Positions 13,372 to 26,400 of a stretch of DNA of 64,000 bases are shown one piece after another. Below the pieces are notes generated by a model. That model was not told the DNA's origin and did no database searches. It was given only the letters and a program-made list of their open reading frames with translations. A program made the translations under genes and the position numbers. Every line of letters starts with the position of its first letter. The first letter of the stretch is position 1. The stretch comes from Morella rubra. Lineage: Eukaryota > Streptophyta > Magnoliopsida > Fagales > Myricaceae. The stretch is taken from contig CM025856.1 in the NCBI GenBank assembly GCA_003952965.2, positions 25,893,005-25,957,004 of the forward strand. The letters are read 5' to 3'.

Positions 13372-16300
13372 ATGGCATCGGCTTCTCCTCCGTCGCCGCT
13401 TCAGCAGGACAACGCGGACGTCGAGGGGCGGCTCAGAGAGGCCGAGGACCGCCTCCGCGAGGCTATTGAGGAGCTCCAGCGACGCCAGCTCAAGGCTGGG
13501 GCCGCGCGTGGGCCCCGCGGCCAGCAGCACCAACAGCATTGTCCGCCCTGTGACCACGCCGCTGAAGAGCCTTCTTGCGTGGCCAACGCCATCGGAAACC
13601 TCTGCCAGAGCTTCCTCCTCTCCTACGGGGTCCGCGTCGGCATCGGGATCCTCCTCCGCGCTTTCAAGCTCGCCCGCCGTCAGTCCTACTCCTCCCTCCT
13701 CGATCTCAAGGTCAGAGCTCCGCTTTTACTGGCACCATCCGTGTCCTTTCGTCGTTATTGTTGTGACTGTCCTAGTGGATTGGGCTGGCTTGCGAGTGAT
13801 TCGTGATGAAGTTGACTTAGATTAGGGATTTGGAATTAAAACATATCATATGTTAAAAAATTACAGGTCGCGATATTGACCTTTTTAATTGCAGGTGAAG
13901 ACTTAGGAATTCTTTCCTATTCTTTTTAGTTCTTAATTTTTTGGGTTACTGCTACAAATTACTTGTGGGAAGAATTCTAATATCTTATTTATTTACGCGG
14001 TAACCTACACCATAGAGGTATAGTCCATTAGTTATTGCTGTGTACTGGGGACGGCATTCGTGAGAATGTTCTTACGTACGATATGTGACTGTGCCTATTT
14101 GTCTGCAGCAACTTGTCTCAGAAAAAGATCTTATAGTGAGAGAGGAAGCATGTCGCATTGGTTTATTTTTTGGTGGCTTTACTGGATCTTACCACGCCCT
14201 TAGATGTTTGTTGAGAAAGTTGCGAAAGAAAGAGACTCCATTAAATGCGTAAGTTTGTACATAGAATACAATTATTTACTTATTCCCTGTTGAGTCACTT
14301 CCGGTACTTCTTTTGGTTTACTTAGCAACGCGTTCAAGTTATATTCCTTATTTATGACTTTGTTTAAGGTGATGATGGAGCAGCATTTTAGCAGGTTCAA
14401 TTGCCGGTCTGTCTATATTAGCCCTGGAGGATTCTAACAGGAAGCGCACACTTGCTTTATATCTTCTGGCTAGGCTAGCCCAAGTATGTGAACAAATGGC
14501 ATGACCTAATTCATTTTCACATCCTCTTTGAACCGACTTGTCCTTGTGCGTGTGGTTGGGCTTTTATGCATGCACACCTGACTAACGGTTATTTTTCTTA
14601 TCCTATCAGTGTGCTTACAATTCTGCAAAGTCTAAGAACAAGTTTCACTTTTGGGGAAGCCATTGGAAGCATGGAGATTCTTTGCTCTTTGCTTTGGCAT
14701 GTGCACAGGTATCATTGGGTTCAGCTTGAATTATAACCCTGTCAACTTGAGAAAGTATTTGAAACTGTTATGCCTACCTACAGAGGCGGATCCAGGGGGG
14801 TGGGAGGGGGCCACCGCAACCCCCCCCCCCCCCCTCCCCCAAATATTTTTTGAAAAAATCCCTATATTAAGGGATTTTTCCATTCCCCCCCACCTGGTTA
14901 TCCCCCCCCCCCCCCCCCAAATTTTTTTTTGGAAAATTGTTCATATCTACCCAAATTTTAAGGAATTTAGTTAATGTTAAGAAAATTCCTCCAGAATTTG
15001 AAATTTCAATTGAACTTCTAGCCTTTCTACGCAAGAATACTGCCTTGGAGTTTTGGAAATACAAAAGTTTAGGCTTCTTTTGAAAAGACAATTTTTGAAG
15101 TAGAAATTTTCTTTTTAAAGCAAATATTGCCTCTAAGTTTTTGAAGTTGAAATTTTCTTTTCAAAGCTAATATTGTCACATTTTCTTGACTACCTCATCT
15201 CTCATCAAAATCAAAACTTTTGAAGGACGACTTTTCTTTTAATGGAAAACTGCTTTTCTTCTACTCTCAATCTTTTATCTATTTTAAGGCATATCGCATA
15301 TGTTATTGCTGCAACTTTTAGCATAGAACTGTTGATAGATGACTTTTATTCCTTAAAACATTGTCGAGGTCAGTTATGATAGGAGATTTATAATCATAGG
15401 TTTCGTATGTTTGATTTTTTGATGTATCCAAATCGAAGTTGTTATGAAATATTAAGTACGGGAGTGGTTATGATTGAAGACTCTCGTACTAAATTGTGTT
15501 TGTTGAGCTCATAACTACATCCTGCACCTATTATTGCTGGGAGAGATGTCTGTTTGGCAAGCTCAATTGGCTTGTTCTTTATATTTTTTACAAACTTGTA
15601 AGTTTTTGCACATTAATAGTTGCAACAAATGTGGAATAATATCATGCACTCATTTACCTATGTAAACATTTTGACATGCTGAAACCTGATAAGAGATTGA
15701 CGGTAATTTCTTAGACTCCTATCTGCCTTGCAAGGTTCTGTCAAAATATCTTTTAATAAGTTACTTCTGTAACTTTCTTTATAGTAGTTATTGATATGTT
15801 CATTTCAGGTTATGTATGCCTTTGTAATGCGTCCTGAGAGCTTGCCAAAATCATATCAAGATTTCATCCAGAAGACTGGTCCTGTTGCGCAGCCTGTATA
15901 TAGGGCTGTAAGGGACTGTTGTAGAGGTCACCCTGTGGACGTGTTCTCACTCTCTGCTTATTTATCCGACAGAATGAATTCCAACGATGTGAAGTTGGAA
16001 GAGTTTCCCGCAATTATTCCTTGTTCTGTTATTCATCCAAACACAAAATCTTGTCTAGCTCACACCGGAAATGCAACATCAGCTACATTCAGGAAAACCT
16101 TTCCACTTTACTTCTCTTTGACCTTTGTACCGTTTGTTGTTTTGCACCTACAAAAGGTACCTTCTTCTATTCATTTTGTGTATTTCCTACTACCTTTATC
16201 TCTATAGTGGTACAATTGTGATGTGATCTTTCGTTTATAGCACTTTTGATACCATTATCCACCTTCATCAACATGACCAGTCACATATGTTTGTTCTTAC

Positions 16301-18336
16301 AGTCTTTGTAGACATTATTGGTTGATAAAGGACGTCTGCACCATAGCTATCTCCATTCGTTTAGAGCTCTACTGCTTGAGATAAAGACATTTTATGCTAC
16401 CTGGATATTAATGATTTAGTTTGCTCTTTTTAATCTTCCCTGAAGTACAGCAATTCAACTTCATGAGTGTATTAGTGACATGAGATTTATCCTGAGTTCT
16501 TGAGTCTTGCTTTGTCCACTGCTGCAGCTTAAATAATGTTTCAAGTAGTGATATTCTTGAGAAATAAAGGTAAAATACACATCTTATTAAATGTCTCTAA
16601 TTGTGTCTGATGTAAAGTCTGATAGCATGAGTAAACAAAAAGATGATTTTTTTTTTTTTTTTTCGGTTTTGTTGAATCAGAAGGATAAATTGTTGCGTAG
16701 TCGTTGGGCTTTGGTCAGAAGTGTTCGAGTACTATATTGTCAATCTCATTTGGCTTATTTCCATGACCTTGGGCCTCCCAATTCCCAAGTGTTCTAGCAT
16801 GGGGCTTATACATTTGGTGTCTGCGTGTGATTTCTTTACCTCTTACATATGTGCTTGATGTACTATGAACAAATGATTGAAAAGCCAATAAGCATTCTTT
16901 TTTATGTTGTTCCATACTCCTGGTGTGTGAGACTTGACTTTTTTATCCCTAGATCATGCAGTAGTGAACATGCATGGTATGGATACATTTGGTTGTCCAT
17001 ATAGACTCAACATGGCTCTCTTTTAGAGGCCATCTCTATATTTTGAGAAGCACAATAATTCTGATATTCCTGCTAATATTGACTTTTGGTTTCTGATTTA
17101 GTTGTATTATATTATGATGATTGGAACCAGGACAAAATAAACATCATTTTAATGCATCAACTTTTGCCTGATCTTGTTATTGAAGAATTTATTTTTGAAA
17201 CAGAAAATGTAGGCTAGCCATGGATGACGTGTTTTTTGAAACAGTTGTTGTTATAAATTTTAGTTGCATAATGCCTTTGTAGTTCATGGAGGCTCCTGCT
17301 CGTACCTGTGGGATTGCGATTAAAGGGGCCGTTCGCTCAACAGCATTTCTGTCAGCTTTTGTTGGAATTTTTCAGGTAGCATTCTAGGAATAATTATCCA
17401 AATCTTTGGTTAAATCTGCATGACGATGTTCTAAGTTTTGTGATGCTTGGGCAATGCAAGGGAGTAATATGTATGCACAGAAAAGTTGCATCAAAAGACC
17501 ACAAGCTCGTATATTGGCTTGCAGGCGGTATAGCTGCTCTTTCTGCGTTATTGGAGAAAAAAGCTAGACGTAGTGAACTTGCTTTATATGTTCTTCCACG
17601 AGCAGGAGATTCATTGTGGTATATTCTAGTAAACCGCCATCTACTTCCAGATTTTAGAAATGCTGAGGTAATGCTCCTTTTATTACCATATGTTATTATT
17701 CTTCTGAAAGCATTTTATTGTTCTGTTGCGGTACCACACAGTTTAATCTGGTTTGAGTAGTTGTCAACGGCCTGAATTGCTTCCGATCTTACTCTAGGGT
17801 TATTTCTGGGACATGTATTTACAATTTCTTTTGTAATCTACTTATCTCCTCAACAAAAGAAGCAGCTTGGCACTATAACTAGCACCATTGGGATTGGCCT
17901 GTGCATTACTCATGCTTTGCCTTAAGGCACATGCTCAAGCTGTGAGAGAGAGAGAGAGAGAGAGAGAGTGTTTTGCTTAAAGAAAACATTTTGCCACTGA
18001 TGGATTATATTCACTCAAATATTGCTTTTCTATTATCCCAGAGAAAAAATTGACACTTTTCAACTGTGGCAGGCGTTTTTATTTTGCATCTGTATGGGAG
18101 GAATTATGTACTACTTGGAATATGAACCAGACACCATGGCTCCCTTCCTCAGGGGCTTGATTCGGCGCTTCCTTGCTAGCAGAATTAGCAATCCTGGCCC
18201 TTCATCAAATTCTGATGCTTCCTCCACATATTCGGGAATTCTTGATGCCATGAAGAAACCAAAATCACAAGAGAGTCGGCGCATTGAAGCTTCTCCATCT
18301 AAAAAATACAACCTCGAATCTATACCAGGGCTATAA
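13372..18336 (+). CDS. TMEM135-like / Tim17-Tim22-Tim23 family membrane protein
   Basis: Plant relative of transmembrane protein 135, also annotated as Tim17/22/23-like (Arabidopsis At5g51150 type). The animal protein sits on mitochondria and peroxisomes and affects organelle dynamics and lipid handling; the plant role is little known. Exons are 13372-13710, 14109-14248, 14384-14483, 14610-14708, 15809-16156, 17283-17375, 17461-17667 and 18073-18336, giving 529 residues in phase. The first 55 residues form a charged helix rich in RLREAEDRLREA, followed by a CPPC motif. Hydrophobic stretches lie at about 80-105, 160-170, 324-339, 361-373 and 443-457. Conserved blocks include VMYAFVMRPESLPKSYQ, WYILVNRHLLP and FRGLIRRF-like FLRGLIRRF. 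The exon 3 acceptor is ambiguous between 14381 and 14384. Introns 4 (1.1 kb) and 5 (1.1 kb) are long; intron 4 contains a transposon end. Confidence 0.9.
14781..14930 (+). mobile_element. hAT-like end inside TMEM135-like intron 4
   Basis: CAGAGGCGGATCCAGGGGGG matches the CAGWGGCGGA start shared by other hAT-type elements in this window (56898, 51310). Two long C-runs follow at about 14820-14834 and 14901-14918. No matching right end or target duplication was found, so only the left end is called and the true extent is unknown. Confidence 0.45.
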
Positions 18337-20486
18337 GATAGGTAGGTAGGGATTGGGGTATGGGGTGGAAAATGCCTCTTATTAATTTTTTTTGATTGGG
18401 TTAATTGATATCTTCCGTGTGGGGTTATATTCAATAACTGTCAGTCTCATGGCACTTTTTCTTTTCTGAATAGAACGTCATCTATATGGTCATGCGATTG
18501 CATGAACGTAAGAATTGGTAGACATTCTAATAATTCGATTGAAGACAGTTGGACTGTTTATTATGTTAAATTTGTAGAAAGTTGTCCAAGTATATGACCG
18601 ATTCTTATAAATTGTAGGACACATTAAAATTTCGCGATTTCAATGGACTAAGCGTAACAGCGTGTTGAATAGAGAATGAATTGTCCGGTTGTATTACAAA
18701 TTGCTCTCTCTCCAAGGTTAATTTTGTCCCCGGTTCTACGTTTTTCTTGAGCAAATTGGTTAAGAACAAAACCTTGACAAATTATGATCATAGTTTGATT
18801 GTTGCAAGATGTGGCATCGCGTGAGCCTCAAGCACTGGTGGAACGATGAAGTTCTGGGTGGGACTAGTGGGTGGTTCGTACAAGGCGGTGATGGCCGAAA
18901 GATGTTTTGCTCGGAAGGACTCACGTCGAAGGTGGAAACGTTACATTAGAGGGAAAGATTCGGTAGAGGAGGCAGAGTGCTAATTGTCATTTACTCATAA
19001 TGAGGCAGCCTAGTTGACCACTGGCCAACACCTTCATCCAACTCACTTTTTTAAGACGCCGCCCGAAGGCTAACCGAGGGAGGGGTGGGGGCTCTCAACC
19101 GCAGAAGAGAGAGTTTCGAGAGGGAGAGAACCTCTCTACTATTCGGGAAAAATGTATCCGTCAGTCTGTATGTATTACACAGCATAGTGCTTCCCGAGTG
19201 CTTCTTGTGACAGATTGTGCACCCGCCTCTATTGGATTTAGGCAAGACAATCCAATGTATCTGTAATTCACTAATCACTAGGATAGATTAAAGTCGATGG
19301 AATTACGAATGATAATTGGCCCACAGGAATTATTATTTTCACAACTTCTATGCACATCTTTCATTTTAAAAACGTTTGATATTACGTGTATTATTTATAA
19401 TTAGCACCGCCCAGATTTTATTATTTACCAAATTTAACACAATTTAAAAGCAATAACTATGTTGATGTAAAAATATCCCAACACTTTAAATTTAAAATTA
19501 CATTCAATATTACAAATATTGATAGATGAGGGCTTGTTATAATTTTGACTTTCCAAAATTTCATCTCATTACAAAAATTTCTCAAATCATTCTTTTTCAT
19601 TATAATATTCAATAAAATTTTATCTCTTCACTTTTTCATCAATTCCTATAAATTATCCCAACTTTTTTATCAACTCTCATATCATCAAAAATTTCTCAAA
19701 TCATCAAATCATTCTTTTTCATCATAATATTCAATCAAATTTTATCTCTCTTCACTTTTTCATCAACTCCTATAAATTATCCCAACTTTTTTATCAACTC
19801 TCGTATCCAAAATTTTAACCATCTAAAAATTTTGTCACTCAAACACTAAGGCACGAATAACATTCCTCCATGAAAATATCGCCTAAACTCCAAATAATTT
19901 TTGAAGACCCTTTAACATCTGAGCGAGTAAATATATAAAGAAATATGCATTTCATGTACCAAGAGAAATAAAACTTATTGATCAAAAAGCACCAGAGTTT
20001 CACAGGAAAAATGGTTAGAAAAAATGAAAACTCCGATGATGCGGACACGATTTGAAACAATCTAAGAGGCAACACAAGGAACTACACAACACTAAAATCT
20101 TAATGTTTTTTTTTTGGGTAATTAAAAAAAATGTTAATGTTGAATTAAAGGTTTAAATTCATATTTGCCGACTTACCAAAATTTGTTGGTGATTGGTATT
20201 GTAGTGTTTGTTCATTATAACTACTTGACATATATATTACTCCATACAATTTTTGGTCATGATTATTTCTCATGTTTTGTCTGCCAAAATTAGTATCAGA
20301 ACTGAGTTTCACCGGCATAAGGAATGTTTTCTACGTATCTTCAAATCAGGACACGGCAAAAAGTAGCAACAACACGAGTATATCAAAACCAGAAATAATT
20401 ATTGAACTGTTTGATTTTACCTCCATTAGAATCATTAACATATAGCATGACCTTAACCAGGATGCAGGATTGATAATGACCGATAA
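18337..20486. other. Spacer between convergent TMEM135-like and SRS2 genes
   Basis: Contains the 3' ends of both genes. The GC-richer part at 18800-19270 holds no recognisable gene and might be an old repeat. A tandem repeat at 19530-19840 is listed separately. Confidence 0.5.
19530..19840. repeat. Two-copy tandem repeat in a MITE-like AT-rich element
   Basis: A block with AAATCATTCTTTTTCAT, then TATAATATTCAAT, then CACTTTTTCATCAA and CCTATAAATTATCCCAAC occurs twice, at about 19583-19681 and 19706-19802. A related single block occurs at 53450-53590, which suggests a dispersed element family whose copy here was internally duplicated. Confidence 0.7.
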
Positions 20487-23400
20487 TCACAATGATTTGT
20501 ACTGCTCAATCAAATGAGAAGCGTGAAGACGTGATGTAGGGGTGATTGTGCAGCCCAAACTCTGTAAATAGGAGATCTGCCATTGAACACGTCAAACAGA
20601 CAAAGAAACAGTAAGTTCAGCAGCTATAGAAAATAGCACTGGAGGGTATATGACTAAGCATGGAACGTGAAAAAGTTTGAGGGTGCAGTCTCCTAGCATT
20701 TTCCTGGAACAACTAAATTCTCTTTATTCTCGTGAATGGGAAAAAAGAATGAATGTAAACACTAAAATCTCTTTCCTAAATTAGATAGAAATATTTTGTA
20801 CATCTATGCGTGCGTGTGGTAATGAGCCTAAGCATGATCCTGAAGGCAAGTTGGGCGGAGCAAAGCGCACTCATACATACAAAAGGGGAAGGAACATTAA
20901 AGGACATGATATACAAGATTCACTTTTCATCATTTTAAAGGGAAACTTATGTAGGTGACTAGATTGAAAAGACAAAAGAAAACTCAAAGATAAACCAGAT
21001 GAGATGCTCAAAACATGCCGAGGAAAATGAAAAAAAATAGGGAAGCTAAAAACATAACGGAAATGTATTGTATATAACAAATGGAAGCAAATGAAAATTG
21101 CAATACGTATTGCCCATGTAACCTCAGAAAGGCAAGAAGAACAGAATATTTTCAAGTGTGAAACAGAAAATGTGAAAGACATATTTTGGTCCATAACTGC
21201 ACCTCAAAGGGACAGATTTCTGAGAATTTCAAGTCTGTCTTAAACCACAGAAACTATGAAATATTTGTTCACTGTATGATACACGCATAAATAATAAGAG
21301 ATACCTGTTTACATGTCGGCGCTGATGAACCCATCGAAGTTTCTATCCTTAATTTTTGGAAGTGCTCCTGAAAGTAAAAAAAAAAAAAAAAGGGTTCCAT
21401 GGATTCTCAATAAAAAGAAGTATTAGATCTTAAAAAATTCTGCCCCAAAATTCTTGAAACAAGAGTGGAACTGCGACATGCAAACTTATCTCAACACGCT
21501 TTGCATATACCTACAAGAAAAACCATAGGAAATAGGCCCTCCAACTTCTGATAATAAAAGTGCAAACCGCCTCATCAAATATGTGTTGTTATATAAGCAA
21601 TTACATTTGCACTTCAAATGTTTTTCCCACTTGTAGGAAATTAGCCAAAGCAATATTGAATGCCATACAAAATAGAAATTAGCAATGGACTCAATACATA
21701 TGTATCCCCTGGCACAAAAAATAATTCTACACATGTAACATATTTCTTTCCACATGAATATAAATACAAGGGGAGAGAGGGACAGAGGAGGGTGGTCTAC
21801 CTCAACAAATAGATGGTTAATCAGTACACAAATATGGAGCCCAAAAAGGAAGTCTAACCTGGAAATCTTCACATGTTATAACCTCAATTTATAATCTCCT
21901 ATTTTCTAAAGTTCAGACAACCTCAACCAGTGGAGAAAAAGGATTAAACAACGAACAGGGTGGCACAGCGTAAATTTTGTAGGTTTTAGAACCTGAAACC
22001 AAGCCAAGAAACCTATCTACTCGTGCGGAAAAAAGTTCCCATCTATTTATTATCATAACAGACGAAACCTTCTAGTATACCAAAAAGTGACTAGCAGGTA
22101 GCAAACAAAACCTTAAAACAAACACAACATCAAAAAGTGAATTCTTGGCAAGCAGGTAGCAAAGTACAGCAATTTATGAGCTAAAACGTCAAACCTGCTT
22201 TTCCCGTATCAAATGGGCACGTTTATCAGCAGGAATTTGCTCCCATCTCAAAACCTAGTAGAAAAGAGATCTCGTATTACACAAGAAGATAGCTAAAATA
22301 TATTAGTGCTCTATAGAATTTTAACTAGGAGTGCAATACCTCCAAAAAGTAAAAGACGCAAATAGCAATTTTGCACTTTAAAGTTAAGGCCAAAGGTCAT
22401 ATTGGTAATTTAGAAGAATGTTAGAAAAAACAAAAAGATTATTTGGTTCGTAAGTGGGGAGGAGACACGTGCAGTAACTTGTTACTCCCTCCCATGATTG
22501 GCGTGAAGTAGATGTTTTAAAAAAACGAAGAAACAAGAAAGATAGACAATAAGCCAAGTGAGAAACATAAGCCGAGAAAGACGGAAGCAGCGTGAGAGGA
22601 AGAGAGAGGAGAGGAACAAAAAGAAAGAAGAAAAGAAGGCCCAGGACAGGTAAACTGAGAGAGGAGAGAAAAGGAAAGGAAGACATGCATCTTTGATGAC
22701 ATGAAAATTGTGAGTAAAGCTGAATTCTATTGTGATGCATAATGTGATTTATGTATATTGGTCTTGCTATTAAAGACGTGTCTGTTTATCAGTATAATGC
22801 ACATATGTTGGTAATAGGGAAATATTAATATTATTGATCATGACATGTTCTACAAAAGGTCGCAGAGAGGACCTGACACTCTAATTTTAATTGGTGTTTA
22901 AGCACTTAAAACATACACCCTGTGACCAGTGAAGTGATAGCTCAATAATATAGCTTCTCAGAGTCCGCTATGAAAAATATGTTATCAGACAAGGAGTGTA
23001 CAGGAAGGTCCTGACAAAATAGGATGTGCAGGGGAACACAACGCAATCAGACGAGACAAACTTGTCTAACAATGAGATAAAAAAAGCCTTGTCAATTGGT
23101 TGTGAAAAAAGGTGAAATTGCCATTATTATTTGTAGGACAAAAGGAATTTATTTTGTATAGAGTGGTATTTCTGTTTTCGACATGTGAAACTTGATCTTA
23201 TGACAGTAAGTACATATTCTTGAAAGCATAAATTTAGTTTTTCCAATGTTTCTACAAGTTTCACCTTGAACCATATGTTATATAATATTGCTTGCATCAT
23301 GCTTTGGGCATGTTGATAAAGAAAGCAACATTCTAAATGGCTTGATCTCACACTGAGATTATCATTTTGTAATTACTGAGGCAGCACATTAACTCCCATA

Positions 23401-26400
23401 AACGTTTCTAAGGTTAGGATTTCAGAAGATGTCGAGGACATTAGATTTGGACATTCCAGGTTACTACAATAGTGCTTGATTTAAGAGAAAAAAACCACTA
23501 TAGTATATATTACTCTGACTTGTTATTGAGGAAACTAAAGAATTTCAACAATATAGCCCTGAATGAGGTGTCTGGTTTTAAATTTGAGATTGAAGCGTTC
23601 AAGGAGGGCAATCAAAGTAATCTTAATTGGTGTGAAAAAGTTGTTCTACGTATACTCAAGTATTACATAGGTTGAATCCACCAATTACTATGTTAGATAT
23701 CTATGTACCACATACTCTGAGAAGCAGCAAATATACTTACATATTCTGCATATTGAAATGCTTCATCGCAGCTCAAGCAAGACTTCAGCACAGTCAAGAC
23801 ATCCTGAAGATAAACAACATGCATGAAAAGACATTAATATCATTCTCAACGAGTTCTATGCTAACATAAAAATGAAATTGGAACCTTTATCCACATAATT
23901 TCTCAAAAAAGACGTCCCACAGAACTAAAACAAAAAAACAACTGTAATCTCAAAGCAAAACATGCCCAAGAAAGGTTTGTCATGACTCATGATGGATAGT
24001 CACCCAGATAGAGCAAATTGTGGCTGCACAAGCCAAAGCTTAGGAGATCGACCTCAATATAATCTATCATTTTCTATGCAACCTGTTCTCCAAAATTATA
24101 CAAGCGTCAACTTCCATTGAGGGCATCTTGCACACTCCACATTGTCAACCTAACACCAAAATATTCTCTGTAACTGCTCACAATTCAGGGCCTCTCATCT
24201 CTCCTCAACACAATCTGTTCACCTCTTCAATTCAGCATTTATTGTGTTCGGCCATGCCGGTAGGCAAAGTCTATAACTAAAAATTCTTATGAACACCGTA
24301 TGTGTCAAAATATAATTGGACAAACTCTATGACCTTGTGTTTGTTTTTCTTGGCTCTTAGGCGTTCATCAATTACAAAGCCAACCTGTAAATAAAACAAA
24401 GTAACATAAATAAGTAGTCATTTAATATTGCTTCCACTTCAACTGTGGCTTGACTGAAAAAAAGAATCTCAAAAGGCGAAGTAAGTACTTGTTCCAATTA
24501 TCTGAAACAAAAAAGAACAACGAGACAAAAAGGATTGATGGACTTTACTATTCCAGATGCCATAAAAATTCAAAACTTGCTATATGAGCCAGAACTTGCA
24601 AAATAAAATTCCAGAACTAAAATTCACCTTGTCAAGCAACCTCTTGGGATTCTGAAATGCTTGCTTCTTGGCCCATTGATGGAATAAGTGGGAGATAACT
24701 GATCTGTCCTCCATACTGAATCTGTGAACAGTGACAACATCTCAAGTTCAGTTATGAACTAAAAACAAAACATTAAGATAATGTTGGCCAAACCATCCTA
24801 AGTGGGAGAACCTTCTTAAGAAACTATTCCCATTGCTTGGCTCAACTGATTCATTTGAACCCCGACGAACATGAATATTGAGAGAATCATTTGGCACCAT
24901 ATCAACCTCAGAGAGTTCCTTTTCTCTTGAAAAATCAACAGAGAACTGTGCTTTTGACATGTCCTGCTGTTTTGTCAGTAAATCTTCTACTGCGAGCTCA
25001 GCCTGTAATAGGAGCCATCCTTTGAGAACAGATTCAGAACAAGTACTACTTATGTTGATTCACATCTAAAGAAATCCGATGTGAAATAACCAAATTCCAA
25101 GTGCTCTCAACAATTGTGTGCTTAATTCACTCGGCTAGGTCCAACAGCCAATCATCCATGACAAATCACATGCATGTTCCCAGACATTTTTTTGTGTGGA
25201 AATTATTCAAGGAAGAAGGGAAGGGAACAGAAGCATAAACTTCTCTATAATGATAGGGTATAATAAGGTGCAAGCTTTTTTGTATTATTGGTGAAGAGAA
25301 CAATATAATAGTAGCACCAGCACAACAAACCTGAACCTCTCGAAGATGATCTGGAATTTCTCTGAGGAATCTTGATGGTTGAATCATCTGCCAAGAGAAA
25401 GACTTTATTACTCAAAAAGCTAGAAAATTAACATAGGAGAGTTGATTCTCCACTAATAAACAGTGAGGGTGGGGAGGAAATTTAATAACTAGCAATTCCC
25501 AAAAGTTCATAAAAAAGGAAGGAATTGAATATGTTTTATGCCAAGCACCTGCCAATTGGAATCCATCATAACATACAGAATGAAAAGCTTTTTCCGAGCA
25601 CGAGTCATTGCAACATACAAAAGGCGCCTTTCCTCCTAAGAACCAAAAGAAAAAGTGTAATTGACTTCCACAATGAAAAAGTTTATAAAGACGAAAGAAA
25701 GAGATAAACAATGTCCCGCGCAGGAACAAAAAATTACCTCAATTGAGGTCTCATTGTCCTTTGCGACATCATTAAATTCATGCAACAATGGAATTTCAGT
25801 TTCATTTGCCTGTGTCATTGATGAGAGCATTAATGCAAGGGAAAATGGCTTCAACGATATTAGAGTACCTTGATGCATGACGAAAGGAATTATCAATCCC
25901 AATGTCATAAAACTTTTAGAGGTTAATTGACATGTGCAATGACAGCCATATCTTCAAAAGAGCATGTCAAGCAAACTAGTAAATCGATGTGGTCAAGTAC
26001 CTTAACTACGAAAACCACATCCCATTCTAAGCCTTTTGACTGCAGCAGAAGGAGAAAGTGATTAGAATATGCTGAGCCATGGATATTGCCAAAGGGGACT
26101 GTGAGTGCGAGTCAGAGAAATAAACCTGATGAATGGTAGTCAAGGTGACAGAGTTTTTATTATCACGTCTCCGGGAGAGAAAATTTTCTCTCTCACGCTC
26201 AGATATAAAGTCAATAAAAGCTTTGAGCACACTATGACAACCTTTCTCTTTTGCTCCAACTTCACTATCCCCTTCTACAGCAACAGATTTAGTTGATAAA
26301 AATTCAGAGACATCATCCAGTAAGTACTGAAGAACCTGCAGAGAGATGTGATCAAATTCCAACTACGTGCATGTAATAACATTCAGGTGAGGATAGAGGA

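Noticed and set aside
13315-13825. Alternative frames in TMEM135-like exon 1
   Set aside because: Shadows of a GC-rich coding exon; only the frame from 13372 joins in phase to the family-like exons.
18800-19280. GC-richer block that might be a gene or a LINE end
   Set aside because: No family-like translation in any frame and no poly-A tail with target duplication.
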